64,000 nt of DNA, taken from positions 183,337 through 247,336 of the forward strand of contig JACVCJ010000001.1 of assembly GCA_016742095.1 (NCBI GenBank), given 5' to 3'. Within the stretch, counting starts at the first letter, position 1, and every line of letters starts with the position of its first letter. The notes beneath the pieces were generated by a model. It saw nothing but the letters and a program-made list of their open reading frames with translations. It had not been told where the DNA came from and ran no database searches. The DNA comes from Bacteroidia bacterium. GTDB lineage: Bacteria > Bacteroidota > Bacteroidia > CAIKAF01. Below, one piece after another: positions 54,701-61,536 of this stretch. Both the position numbers and the translations under genes were made by a program.

Positions 54701-55412
54701 TTCCCTTACCTAAGGTTTTCTCTTTGGAACCGAACAGGCGGCTCGAAAAACTTACATTCGGCGATATCTGCAGACCGTCCTTACCGCTGGTGAGGTTGAG
54801 GCTGCCCGTCATCGGGTAGTCCGCGCCGTTGGAGAGGTTCAGTCCGGCCGAAGTAGTTACGCTTACGCCGGTATAGTTGTTGTATTCAATGCCCAGACCT
54901 ACGGAAAGCTGTCCGTTGGGGACCTCTTCGCCGTCGGGTAAGGCCGGGTCATTGGCCTCGAAACCGAACAGCTCCATGTCCATGGCTATGTTCACGCCTA
55001 CGGTCTTGTTCGGCTTCAGGTTCACGCGTTCCACTACGGATTCGCCTTTAAAATCGTCGGGGAGTCCGCGCAGGTCACGGGTAATGGCGCCTGTGTGCAG
55101 GTTCCAGCCCAGTCCCACCCAGCTGGCTTCCTGGTCCATCGATATACCCGACTGGTAAGCCAGGTTCAGCGGGTAACCACCGATATCCAGCAAGGGAATA
55201 CTATACGAAAAGTCTCCGCTGAACGGATCTACCATTTCAGACAGGCCCACGGGCTGAAAACTTTCCACTTCCGGCTGCGAGGGCCCCGAAGTGAGCGCCA
55301 GCAGGGGCAGCGGGTTCAATGACTGTAAGATCAGCTCCGTTATGCTCAGCAGGGCCAGACCTTTGGCCGCCCGACTTTCACGGATTCTTTTCAAAAGAGG
55401 CGTTTTTTTCAT
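48765..55412 (-). CDS. Giant secreted partner protein of the Rhs system (SpvB-like family)
   Basis: The 2215-residue protein is taken from the ATG at 55412 (MKKTPLLKRIRESRAAKGLA); an ATG 14 codons upstream is also possible. After a hydrophobic export signal comes the motif block VDPFSGDFSYSIPLLDIGGY, GISMDQEASWVGLGWNLHTG and RGLPDDFKGE, found at the start of many large Bacteroidota Rhs-associated proteins. Long beta-rich repeats follow. Near the C-terminus a carbohydrate-binding-like domain (KYSMLISADYTKTF, YFDDIRIHPF) precedes FASFYDYDLEGKPVRVRKES, which is Rhs-like. Order and spacing (66 bases after the 382-residue gene, five before the Rhs gene) indicate one operon. It may form a shell with the Rhs protein or carry it. 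Confidence 0.85.
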   Translation of the reverse strand: MKKTPLLKRIRESRAAKGLALLSITELILQSLNPLPLLALTSGPSQPEVESFQPVGLSEMVDPFSGDFSYSIPLLDIGGYPLNLAYQSGISMDQEASWVGLGWNLHTGAITRDLRGLPDDFKGESVVERVNLKPNKTVGVNIAMDMELFGFEANDPALPDGEEVPNGQLSVGLGIEYNNYTGVSVTTSAGLNLSNGADYPMTGSLNLTSGKDGLQISPNVSFSSRLFGSKEKTLGKGNIGFGANINSRKGLTDIGLNGGVTVKPAHKTSAKATARNLDYKVSATGISNSSSIDIGPYTFTPSIEHAMETYSFSGRFKIGGATVHQDFGGSIDGYGSVQKLTSNTFSAPAYGYMYAEKANNNDNALLDYNREKDGNFSKHHKHLPLTAYTYDMFSIAAQGLGGTFRAFRNDVGYVYNNKQVSPSNSGSLGVEVGIGQVVDVGIDLGMNMVQSTSGAWRDDNYAIAPLPFRGSAKNDIKESYFLRMTGEKIPEQDPAFLSNTVKGTQALRYNMNHTAGLPKVKAVNSFTNDAGNTVSGISSNQRDKRQNRNTAVYFFTMAELKDAYPHKVKDISPHAKKHHIAQIVVVTPEGMRYVFGLAAYNTRKVERSFAVGGTRKNPNGGFASGSSENDQGIVNYSSTAASTNNDKGIDNFFQETETPAYVHSWMLTEILSPDYSDLKGDGPTQDDLGSYVKFSYGSRDANGYLIPDVKDYGWRTPTTGTPFQAGYMEGLRTNPTDDKANVVFGTKDVWYCHSIESKTHKALFELEDRQDACGVDEHGNIQTSQRLKLIKSISHVSIEGDINTPPVKKINFRYNYNLCPGTPNSTDPGQGKLTLERVFFTYENSNAGEFSPYVFTYNQNDENGYPFSYIHGNTDRWGVWKDPADNPSGMSNGDFPYALQDAAKQAKNVAAWSMKQIELPSGGKVNITYESDDYAYVQDRHACNMYTLKGFAQEPNAAVSNQVFGAAGVVVNQYLVLNVPDAGATLSSADFMKKYLKEEKSPGNTYGPLKYLYFRFLMNVNKPNDPRYEYVSGYAEIDYSSPGNYGMTDATTAYIKIKNIMPTPTSPWSSPFAFAGWSFSRMHTPEYAYNLPQFDDSGAEQIIKTIASASVAKNMFEMLTGVNRRMMLEGYASTVQTDASWVRLFDPDGRKYGGGYRVKKLEINDGWTQMVPSETSRTYGQEYSYTLPDGRSSGVAQYEPAMGADENPFKIPVYNDDPKLKLVMEERYYVEEPFGESFYPSPSVGYSRVEVKDIVYDQGVTSKSTGKMRYEFYTAKDFPTIVRYTKLDPIPKKSNPIVSLLSFNSWNYMNVSQGYSIEINDMHGKARRESQYAEGASEPFSYTEHYYKTDANGRLANSFPVIASNSEQTTEEVGVEYDMVVDVREQNTTGMSGSLAFNIGYSQLGALPTFSFSLFPGFKRNHTRFRSIVTTKVIQRYGLEEKTISYDKGALLETRTLALDKQTGNVILQEMTNEYKDKYYKTDLPAHWVYSGMAQAGKNIGFTFGTSGMSDNTIFDRVTSELKSPVMAYLLPGDEVVLNRNGSYIPTSNTVNSNAWHYWVAYDQSDNKYYLIDYSGAKAVFGNPYPAALEFKVIRSGHRNQQQAPAGSYTSMLNPLKNVGGTWKLTSDNTLNVLNTSATEFKQQWQTDYAVPGIKSETVVTVYQNQQADDFIGLLNSLYANNFLGTAPNPPLGHAGWSNTINVNYSTYGVYTEPLFGCNNDISAGLVIFDNYAPDYPPIYFPLQAFGYPYNTTNSLLSFDFTGTGCMNCLKLQMFCVDDYTIFDNNDWWQIDHFNSIISTQYISIPGAPLYTGPVACHLVSALMSDNSTRHFIILDHCFGIDSETVIDYITTYSCVHTSDMVNPYIANILGNWRPSRNWVFQGSRNNSDVDAAENLRRDGYLPNYKSFWVNSGASWTKNSLVNNTQYENWNWTAEATIFSPYGFELESMDPLGNYSAAINGFKNMLVMAVGANTRNKEFGFDGFEDYYSNTFQNDCVPPGFRIADALNKVSAAQSHTGKYSMLISADYTKTFPLSAVPGAQQSIEVPYVLDLNDMISGFSPNSGAPAKKFILSFWAMGAYTNSTYDYTNISADVRIGASSLLVAGSLKKTDLVENWQKFEYEFIIPASASGNLSLILKPGGQQAYFDDIRIHPFDANMKSFVYDRTNFRFTSELDENNFASFYDYDLEGKPVRVRKESERGVLTVKETRGTIYKR

Positions 55413-55478
55413 CGGTTTCCGGATTACGGTATCGTGTTTTTGAAAATAAATCATAGAAAATAGCGTATAGTAAAGGGC

Positions 55479-56627
55479 TTAGCGGCAGTCGATACGACCG
55501 CTGAGTTGTATACGCAGGTAATAGGTAAAGCGGCTCTCCGTGGGGAACTCCAGGATGTAATAGCCTTCCTTCAGGTTCAGCTTACTGTCCGAACACAGGT
55601 CGATCTGGTATTTGTTCATACCGATCTTCTTCGGAGCGTCAAAGTTGTCCTGGTTGGCCAGTTCCTTACCTTCGGTATTCTTCAGGCGGAAATACAGTTT
55701 CTCTTCCTTGGGAACGTATTTCTCCGGGAAGGCCACGGGAATGATATTGCCTTTTACCAGTTCAAACTGCGACTGCGGATGTTCGGTAAGCTTGTAGTAA
55801 AATCCGGGGGATTGTTGTTGTGTTTGTTGTGGAAAACAATAACAGAACTCCCACACTTCACTGTATCCTAAAGAGATACTTCCGGCATTGGCTTCCACCT
55901 GCCAGGCATAGCGTTTACCTTCTTCCAGCGACTGGGCTGTGTTCGGGTAGATCTGCAAAGGCATGGGAATATTGTTCTCGGTGTATTTAGGCTGATTGGC
56001 CGTAATAGCCTGCTGTTTGCTCTGACCGTTGAAGATCTCGGCAACGCGTAATCTGTACGTTACACTGCCGGAAAGATACGTACTGAAAGCCGGTGTCCAG
56101 GTGAGTACAGGTGTCGGGGTCTGGATACTGTCGCCATCGGCCGGGGAAAGCAGCATGGGAGGCCACATGGCATCTACCGTGATCTGACTGCTATGATCGG
56201 CCAGTTCGGTAAATTCACCGTCGCTGGGTCTTCCGTAGAGCGTAAACTGTACATTGTAGATCCCCGGGGGAAAGATACCGCCCGAGCTGATCACCTGCTG
56301 CAGTACACCGGCATTGTAGTAGTTTATGGTGAAGGGCTGCACCGTGTACAGGTTACCGATATTAATTACCGTTACGGTCTGACTTAAGTCCAGGTTGGCG
56401 CTGTTCGTTTTAGATAACAACTGGCTCTGGGCGTCGTAGATACGTAAAGCGATATAGAACTTGGAATAATTGTCCTGTGTATTGCTGCGCGTAACCGTGA
56501 GGTTCCACAGATCGTCATGGGTAAATTGAGGCGGCGGCGATACGGCCGTCAGAAGATATTGCGCATAGGCACCCGGCAGGCACAGCAGCCCGAGTACTAT
56601 ACAGAAAACGCCGGTTAGTTTCTTCAT
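55479..56627 (-). CDS. Secreted beta-sandwich protein, first gene of the Rhs operon
   Basis: The 382-residue protein has a signal peptide (MKKLTGVFCIVLGLLCLPGA). The first 150 residues describe one beta-sandwich (LWNLTVTRSNTQDNYSKFYI, FPPGIYNVQFTLYG). A fibronectin type III-like domain follows (PPMLLSPADGDSIQTPTPVL with TWTPAF, ending GKRYAWQVEA). The final part has no recognised signature and no T9SS sorting domain was seen. It probably sits in the periplasm or outer membrane and helps export or assemble the two giant proteins encoded behind it. Similar first genes next to Rhs-type genes are known in Bacteroidota; this is from memory. Confidence 0.8.
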   Translation of the reverse strand: MKKLTGVFCIVLGLLCLPGAYAQYLLTAVSPPPQFTHDDLWNLTVTRSNTQDNYSKFYIALRIYDAQSQLLSKTNSANLDLSQTVTVINIGNLYTVQPFTINYYNAGVLQQVISSGGIFPPGIYNVQFTLYGRPSDGEFTELADHSSQITVDAMWPPMLLSPADGDSIQTPTPVLTWTPAFSTYLSGSVTYRLRVAEIFNGQSKQQAITANQPKYTENNIPMPLQIYPNTAQSLEEGKRYAWQVEANAGSISLGYSEVWEFCYCFPQQTQQQSPGFYYKLTEHPQSQFELVKGNIIPVAFPEKYVPKEEKLYFRLKNTEGKELANQDNFDAPKKIGMNKYQIDLCSDSKLNLKEGYYILEFPTESRFTYYLRIQLSGRIDCR

Positions 56628-56980
56628 AATGATTCAGCGGTTTATGTAAGTAAAACATGCACTGCAAAACCCAAACAAACGGCAGAATACAACGGACCGG
56701 GCAGGAAAGGCGGTCTGTCGGAAACGGGGTGTGTTTACGTATCTACAGAGCGTGTAGAAATAACGCTGCAAGTTGGCAAAGAAGTTCGTGAACGACAAGC
56801 ATTCTGCATTATGGACAGAGCTGTCGTAAAAGTGATAAGTTTTTGATATATAGTATGTTAAAAGGATCCTGTTTCGATAACTAAGAAAGAATACTTAGTT
56901 TACGGGCGAAAAAAGAGCATTTATTTTACCATTTACTCAGAATGCAGGTTTTTGCTTTACGCTGAAACCAGAACCGGGGA
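56628..56980. other. Intergenic region between Rhs operon and VOC gene
   Basis: This 353-base stretch has no convincing ORF. It should hold the Rhs operon promoter, but no full TAnnTTTG element was found. A hairpin AACTAAG-8-CTTAGTT at 56879-56900 has no clear T-tract and could be an operator or a weak terminator. Confidence 0.5.
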
Positions 56981-57379
56981 CTACATGTTTTTATCCATCA
57001 GGATCACATTGAACCGGTGCCCGTCGGGGTCGGCAAAGGCAAAGCCATAGTACCCGTTCTCGTCTCTGTGTACTTCCCGGAAAAGCGTACCGCCGGCATT
57101 CCGCACGCGTTCGGCCCATTCGTTCACTTCGGCCTCGGTTTCTGCAGCCAGGCTGAAGATAATTTCACTGCCCCCGCTGGCGCCCGGCGTTATATAGGTG
57201 TCGATCTGCGGGCCCTGCTCAAAAAAGTGGATCACAAAATCATCTTCCCCGAAACAAAAACTGGCCAGTCCGGGGTAATGCGTGGCCCCAAAGGGTGTAA
57301 AACCGAGTTGCGTATAGAATGCGCGGGTATGTTCCGCATCTTTCACCCTAAAATTGGCCCAGATTTTTTTCGTTTGCAT
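56981..57379 (-). CDS. Glyoxalase/bleomycin-resistance (VOC) family protein
   Basis: The 132-residue single-domain protein has two beta-alpha-beta-beta-beta halves. The start IWANFRVKDAEHTRAFYTQL and the end YGFAFADPDGHRFNVILM carry the typical VOC pattern in which a Glu or His late in each half can bind a divalent metal. Substrate is not predictable from the sequence; dioxygenase, lyase and drug-binding members share this fold. It has no close partner gene and lies next to the AT-rich island. Confidence 0.88.
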   Translation of the reverse strand: MQTKKIWANFRVKDAEHTRAFYTQLGFTPFGATHYPGLASFCFGEDDFVIHFFEQGPQIDTYITPGASGGSEIIFSLAAETEAEVNEWAERVRNAGGTLFREVHRDENGYYGFAFADPDGHRFNVILMDKNM

Positions 57380-57408
57380 ATCGTGGAATTTGAGGTTAAG
57401 GTAAGAAA

Positions 57409-57497
57409 TAGTCCGGAAGTCCGGAGTCCGAAGAACGAGAAGCGGGGCCGGAGGCCTGAACGAGGCGTAAGCTTATAGCTATGAGCTAATAGCTTAC
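57409..57497. repeat. Intergenic repeat (copy B), related to 38595-38698
   Basis: Reads GTCCGGAAGTCCGGAGTCCG, then a GGCCGG-rich middle, then an inverted-repeat tail (GTAAGCTTATAGCT and AGCTAATAGCTTAC). Same order of parts as copy A near 38.6 kb. Confidence 0.45.
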
Positions 57498-57591
57498 TTT
57501 TTAGGTAGTCTTGCTAAACGTTTAGGGGCGGAGATCAGACGTTTGGGTTGTGGGGTTAAACGATTGAATTCTGTGTTTTCTTTTGGCTTAG

Positions 57592-57953
57592 TCTGAGTCG
57601 CTCGCAGAGGATTCAGGCGGCAGGATATGGCCGTATTTTAATGACGGCGAAGTCCCCTTCGGGCGATTCCGCCGTGGCGTAATATTTATTCCTAACGTTA
57701 TAACTCCTAACGGAGACGGAATTAATGAAACAGTTAGCTTTAAAGAACTCTGCCATCCTTCAGATTCTTATCTCTCAAAATCATTAACCGGTGGGGCCAG
57801 GAGGTCTTTTATACAGTAGACCCAACGGAAGAGTTTGATGGTAGGCGGAATGGGAATGAGCTTGCTTCAGGGGTACATTATGTGATTTTAGACTATCAGT
57901 TGATTTCAGGATTGCCCAAACATTATATAGGCACCTTGACCATTATCAGATAA
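57592..57953 (+). pseudogene. Frameshifted relic of a gliding-type T9SS C-terminal domain
   Basis: One frame reads IFIPNVITPNGDGINETVSF (from 57682), the opening of a gliding motility-associated C-terminal domain. After about 57765 the meaningful sequence moves to another frame: KIINRWGQEVFYTVDPTEEF, later ASGVHYVILDYQL, ending GTLTIIR-stop at 57953. Together these are a complete type B sorting domain with one frameshift. Only about 30 residues remain before it and no start codon is present, so this is the 3' end of a lost secreted-protein gene. A sequencing error cannot be excluded for the frameshift, but the missing 5' part argues for decay. Confidence 0.8.
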
Positions 57954-58197
57954 GCCACCCTTGGTATCACATCGGCCCTGAATTGGGAAAAAATCATTGA
58001 GGAATGGGCTTTTATAGTTTTAAGAGGATTAGTTGTGAGATATGAACCTTCTCCCTCAATACCAACTTAATTGCCTAATACCCCTTAATTTACCTTAAAC
58101 TGTTTTTGCTTTGGGGAGATGACATCCAATGTACATCATATAACCACCTCTATTTTGCAACTGGAGAAGTCGTTGCGAGCCCTGTTGAAAAGAAAAA

Positions 58198-58227
58198 TTG
58201 CAAACATCCTTCATTTTCATAACTTTA
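58198..58227 (+). promoter_or_regulatory. Promoter of the YcaO locus (TTG-N19-TAACTTTA)
   Basis: A -33 TTG and a near-consensus -7 (TAACTTTA, one mismatch to TAnnTTTG) have exactly the canonical 19-base spacing. The -7 ends 19 bases before the small ORF start at 58247. Confidence 0.55.
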
Positions 58228-58246
58228 TACTAAATATCAAACTCTT

Positions 58247-58420
58247 ATGGGTGAAAAAAGATCAGAAATCTCGAAGCGGGTCTCAAGTACTATAGACCAA
58301 GCCAAGAATTTTGCTAATTCAGCAAATGGTAAAGATTCTAAAACGGCCTTTGAGGCTATTGCTAAGAATCCGACTCTTGCTACAGAAGTAGAAGAGACAA
58401 AAAAGCTCAACTCGCGGTAA
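58247..58420 (+). CDS. Small ORF (57 aa) directly upstream of YcaO, candidate RiPP precursor
   Basis: This 57-residue ORF (MGEKRSEISKRVSSTIDQAK at the start, ending VEETKKLNSR) ends eight bases before the YcaO start and follows a well-spaced promoter, so the two are cotranscribed. The sequence is Lys/Glu/Ala-rich and probably helical. It contains Ser and Thr but no Cys, so it cannot be a thiazole precursor; oxazoline, thioamide or amidine chemistry would be needed if YcaO modifies it. It may instead be a partner protein. The AT-rich codon use matches YcaO. Confidence 0.55.
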   Translation: MGEKRSEISKRVSSTIDQAKNFANSANGKDSKTAFEAIAKNPTLATEVEETKKLNSR

Positions 58421-58428
58421 ACGAGTTT

Positions 58429-59661
58429 ATGGCAAGGACTTTTGAACGGCAATTTTCAATAAGCAAATCTTTGAAAATTGCCGCTTCTTTTTGTAAAAAA
58501 AAATCTCTTTCACCTTCTTTTTCATCAGAAGGGCGCAAACTAAAAACTTATACATGTAGGTTGTTTGATTCACTGGGCAACATTGTAGCGACTGGAAATG
58601 GTAAAGGTATTGGATTACAATCTAAAGCAAGTGCAATTTTTGAGGCTATCGAACATTGGCATACCTTCAACTTTGATAATCAATATGAATCAATAAATCT
58701 GTTTATTGTCAGAGATATTCCCAATATTGCCAAATTAGCAGACGAAAGAGCTATAAAAATCTTGTTAAGAGAGCAAAAAGAACAATCTGTTTTATGTAGA
58801 AAATATGTTAGTATAGATGGTCAACAAGAACTGTATTGTCCATTATTTCTATCTGTCCCAACCTATAGCTCGAACCCTGTAAAAGGCGATACCTGTGATT
58901 ATACTTACATAGATCACTACTCAACCAATAGTGGAACTGCTACGGGCCTTTCTACAGAAGAGGCCCTAATACACGCAATTTCGGAGATAGTTGAAAGGGA
59001 TGCTACCTCTCTTTTGATGTTAAATCTATTCATAAAGAAATCCCCGGATAGGCTTGTGGTTATTGACCAAGCAACAATACCTTCAAGATTGAAAGAAATT
59101 GTTTATCAAATAGAAAGATCCTTCAACGTCAAAATTATAATTATAGAAACTACTACAGAGTTGGAAATACCAGCATTCATAATTTCTATTTTAGATTCGA
59201 AGTTTATACTTAATCCCATAGGCTCCGGCTGTTCTCTGTTTAAAAACTATGCTTTGGAAAGAGCACTACTTGAAGTCTTACAAAGCCTCCATTTACATGA
59301 CAATGAAATGGAGAAAGAGGATCATATTGTGTTAGAAGAATTTGTACAATTGCCTAATTATAAAGAGTGTGCAATATTTAACGTAAATGGTTTCATATCA
59401 AAAAGCCATTTCTTCTTTAAGGACTTTGATACTTGTATCGACTACTCGATCCCTCTAAATATGAAAGAACACCTTAACATCCTTACAAACATTATATGCA
59501 AGAGAGGATATGAAATTTTCTTTTCGAATGTAGAAGGCTTCAATTGTGAGATTAAATGTGTTCACACCATTATTCCAGGGTTAGAGAAGTTTAACCTTGT
59601 AAGAAATGGACACCCTGTATTACCCTCGGTACGAGGTAATAGAATAATTAACGATTCATAA
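58429..59661 (+). CDS. YcaO-family ATP-dependent cyclodehydratase-like protein
   Basis: The 410-residue protein shows the YcaO ATP-binding signatures: TGNGKGIGLQSKASAIFEAI near residues 55-74, STNSGTATGLSTEEALIHA with ISEIVERDA near 165-192, and HTIIPGLEKFNLVRNGHPVL toward the C-terminus. YcaO enzymes phosphorylate backbone amide oxygens to make azolines, thioamides or amidines in RiPPs, or modify ribosomal proteins. The conserved C-terminal Pro-rich tail of azoline-forming YcaOs is not evident. No TfuA, E1-like (C) or dehydrogenase (B) partner gene is nearby, so thioamide formation by the usual pair is not supported. AT-rich codon use differs sharply from the neighbours, indicating transfer. 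Confidence 0.88.
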   Translation: MARTFERQFSISKSLKIAASFCKKKSLSPSFSSEGRKLKTYTCRLFDSLGNIVATGNGKGIGLQSKASAIFEAIEHWHTFNFDNQYESINLFIVRDIPNIAKLADERAIKILLREQKEQSVLCRKYVSIDGQQELYCPLFLSVPTYSSNPVKGDTCDYTYIDHYSTNSGTATGLSTEEALIHAISEIVERDATSLLMLNLFIKKSPDRLVVIDQATIPSRLKEIVYQIERSFNVKIIIIETTTELEIPAFIISILDSKFILNPIGSGCSLFKNYALERALLEVLQSLHLHDNEMEKEDHIVLEEFVQLPNYKECAIFNVNGFISKSHFFFKDFDTCIDYSIPLNMKEHLNILTNIICKRGYEIFFSNVEGFNCEIKCVHTIIPGLEKFNLVRNGHPVLPSVRGNRIINDS

Positions 59662-59740
59662 GTTCAAAGGTCAAAATCTTACTGGACTTGGGAAAAACAT
59701 TGAAGAATGTAATCTTGCTTTTTTAAACTAAAAAAACGAT

Positions 59741-60146
59741 ATGTGTAAACGAAAAGATTCCCAATTAGAAAACAAAGAGATCAGTTCCGAAATTTTAGCA
59801 TTGTACGGTCAACTGGCAGGCATTCTGAAAAAAACTAAGCTATCAAAACCTGATCTGACAAAACATCTTTCAATGACTTACCAAGGCTTTTTGACTTCTT
59901 ATAATAACAAACGGTTGGGATTGGGTAAGCTATTTGCAATCGCGAAATTTTAAACCTTCCATTTACGGTTAGGTTTGAGATAGAAAATAAGCTCTCTAAA
60001 GCAAAGGCAGAACTATCGACACAAGTACAAACGGAATCAAATGATCAACTTTCCTTCGCTAAGGAGAAGATTTTATCTCTATGGATCTTTTAGAATCAAG
60101 AATTGCAGATAAGGAGATTATAATACAGCTTCTTACTCAAAGATGA
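59741..60146 (+). pseudogene. Frameshifted HTH regulator gene
   Basis: The first frame encodes about 70 residues (MCKRKDSQLENKEISSEILA to LGKLFAIAKF). Coding character then continues in a second frame near 59950 (LNLPFTVRFEIENKLSKAKA) and in a third near 60090 (MDLLESRIADKEIIIQLLTQ, stop at 60146). Joined, the pieces resemble an HTH protein with a coiled tail ending in DKEIIIQLL, the same kind of tail as the XRE pair at 23314-24050. Two frameshifts in 400 bases suggest decay; sequencing error in an AT-rich area is the alternative. Confidence 0.65.
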
Positions 60147-60206
60147 GTAGTAGCTTAGCCGGAGTGAAATACCATTCCGGCAAATAATATCTCTTTAACT
60201 ATTCGA

Positions 60207-60983
60207 TTATAATATCCCTGTTTTTAATGAAATGTCAATCAGTCTTTTACATTCTTGGATGGGAAAGCCATATATGATTTTTGTTCCAGAGGCAACTTTG
60301 CAGGCGATTGCCGCGATTCTACCCTGGGAATCTAAAATAGGGGCTCCGCTGCATCCTTCAAAGTCTTTTCTACGAACAATACTTGGTGCCAGAAATTTGT
60401 AAAAACCGTATGGGGTGGTTTGATGATAAACTAAGCCATACTTGAATGTTGGTGTCATTTTCAAATATTTGCCTATATAGTCCTGACCTATAAGTCCATA
60501 AAAACCATAAGATTCACCTTCAACTGGTGTCGTTGCGTCATCCATGAAAAGGGGAAGTTTTGAACCAGCCTCAACTTTGAATTTGCCAAAATCAATTTCA
60601 GGTTGCATTAATTCAATTGGCTCTGTGATTTCTGCAAAAGCAATATCAAGTCGCTTCCCATTTTGTAACAAATCTTCAAAATCCTTGGATGATTTAACAG
60701 GATCTACATTTTTGAAATTTATCATATCAAAATAGCAAATACCTTTTATTGTCTTTAGAATAGGGCCTTTTTCATCGAATGGAAGGTTGGTTTCAAGCGT
60801 AGTTATTAAGCCATTTTTATCAGTAACATGGGATACTGAAACAAAGAAAGTCCTATTCAAATAATTCAAAAGGAACCCCGAACCAAAGTCAATGGGCTTT
60901 TGAATAACCTCTGGGTTATTCTCATCTTGTTTAACAAGGATAACATGAATTGAGGACTTAACTATCAGTTCTGCGATTGTCAT
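60207..60983 (-). CDS. Trypsin-like serine peptidase
   Basis: The 258-residue protein lacks a signal peptide but shows the chymotrypsin-fold pattern: FGSGFLL as in trypsin_2 domains, FFVSVSHVTD with His52, RLDIAFAEI with Asp113, and FEGCSGAPILDSQGRIAAIA with Ser212 in a GCSGAP nucleophile motif. All three triad members are present, so activity is likely and would be cytoplasmic. It lies in the AT-rich island, opposite to the YcaO gene. Possible roles are leader or protein processing, or a defence effector; nothing in the sequence decides. Confidence 0.75.
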   Translation of the reverse strand: MTIAELIVKSSIHVILVKQDENNPEVIQKPIDFGSGFLLNYLNRTFFVSVSHVTDKNGLITTLETNLPFDEKGPILKTIKGICYFDMINFKNVDPVKSSKDFEDLLQNGKRLDIAFAEITEPIELMQPEIDFGKFKVEAGSKLPLFMDDATTPVEGESYGFYGLIGQDYIGKYLKMTPTFKYGLVYHQTTPYGFYKFLAPSIVRRKDFEGCSGAPILDSQGRIAAIACKVASGTKIIYGFPIQECKRLIDISLKTGIL

Positions 60984-61038
60984 GACTTGAGAGTATTGTA
61001 AAAAAGGGTAAATCTAACTTGATTTACCCTTTTTTCTG

Positions 61039-61112
<74 letters not shown>

Positions 61113-61166
61113 AAAAAAAAATATCCTCGGGTTCTAACAAAAAAAGCCTGCCGGAGCAAGCTTCTG

Positions 61167-61241
61167 TCGGGATGGCAGGATTCGAACCTGCGACCTCCTG
61201 GTCCCAAACCAGGCGCGATGACCGGACTACGCTACATCCCG
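61167..61241 (-). tRNA. trnP: tRNA-Pro (anticodon TGG)
   Basis: Acceptor arms CGGGATG/CATCCCG, anticodon stem CCTGG around TTTGGGA (anticodon TGG), and T loop GGTTCGAATCC, 75 bases. It lies 54 bases from tRNA-Arg and 13 from tRNA-Ser, probably in one transcript. Confidence 0.95.
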
Positions 61242-61254
61242 CAAACCCGTTAAG

Positions 61255-61341
61255 CGGTGAGGGGGGGATTCGAACCCCCGGTACAGTTTCCCGTACGGCA
61301 GTTTAGCAAACTACTGGTTTCAGCCACTCACCCACCTCACC
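61255..61341 (-). tRNA. trnS: tRNA-Ser (anticodon GCT)
   Basis: Acceptor arms GGTGAGG/CCTCACC, anticodon stem CAGTA/TACTG-like around TTGCTAA (anticodon GCT), a long variable arm GCCGTACGGGAAACTGTACC, and a normal T arm. The 87-base length fits a class II serine tRNA. Confidence 0.94.
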
Positions 61342-61536
61342 AAGCTGAAAATAAATTCCGAAAGAACTTTTTTCGAGAGCGCAAAAGTAAACAATAATTC
61401 CATTTCGGCAATAGCCCGCCCGTTTTTTTAGTTCTTTTTGGCGATTATTTTCTTTCCCCACTGATTATCAGTTTGCTTTTCTTTTTGCTTTCTTTGTATG
61501 CTTAATTGCTTATTTTTACAACAAATTCCACGCGGC

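Noticed and set aside
58237..58452. 71-codon minus-strand ORF opposite the small ORF before YcaO
   Set aside because: The plus-strand 57-codon ORF is coupled to YcaO and has a promoter; the minus frame has neither.
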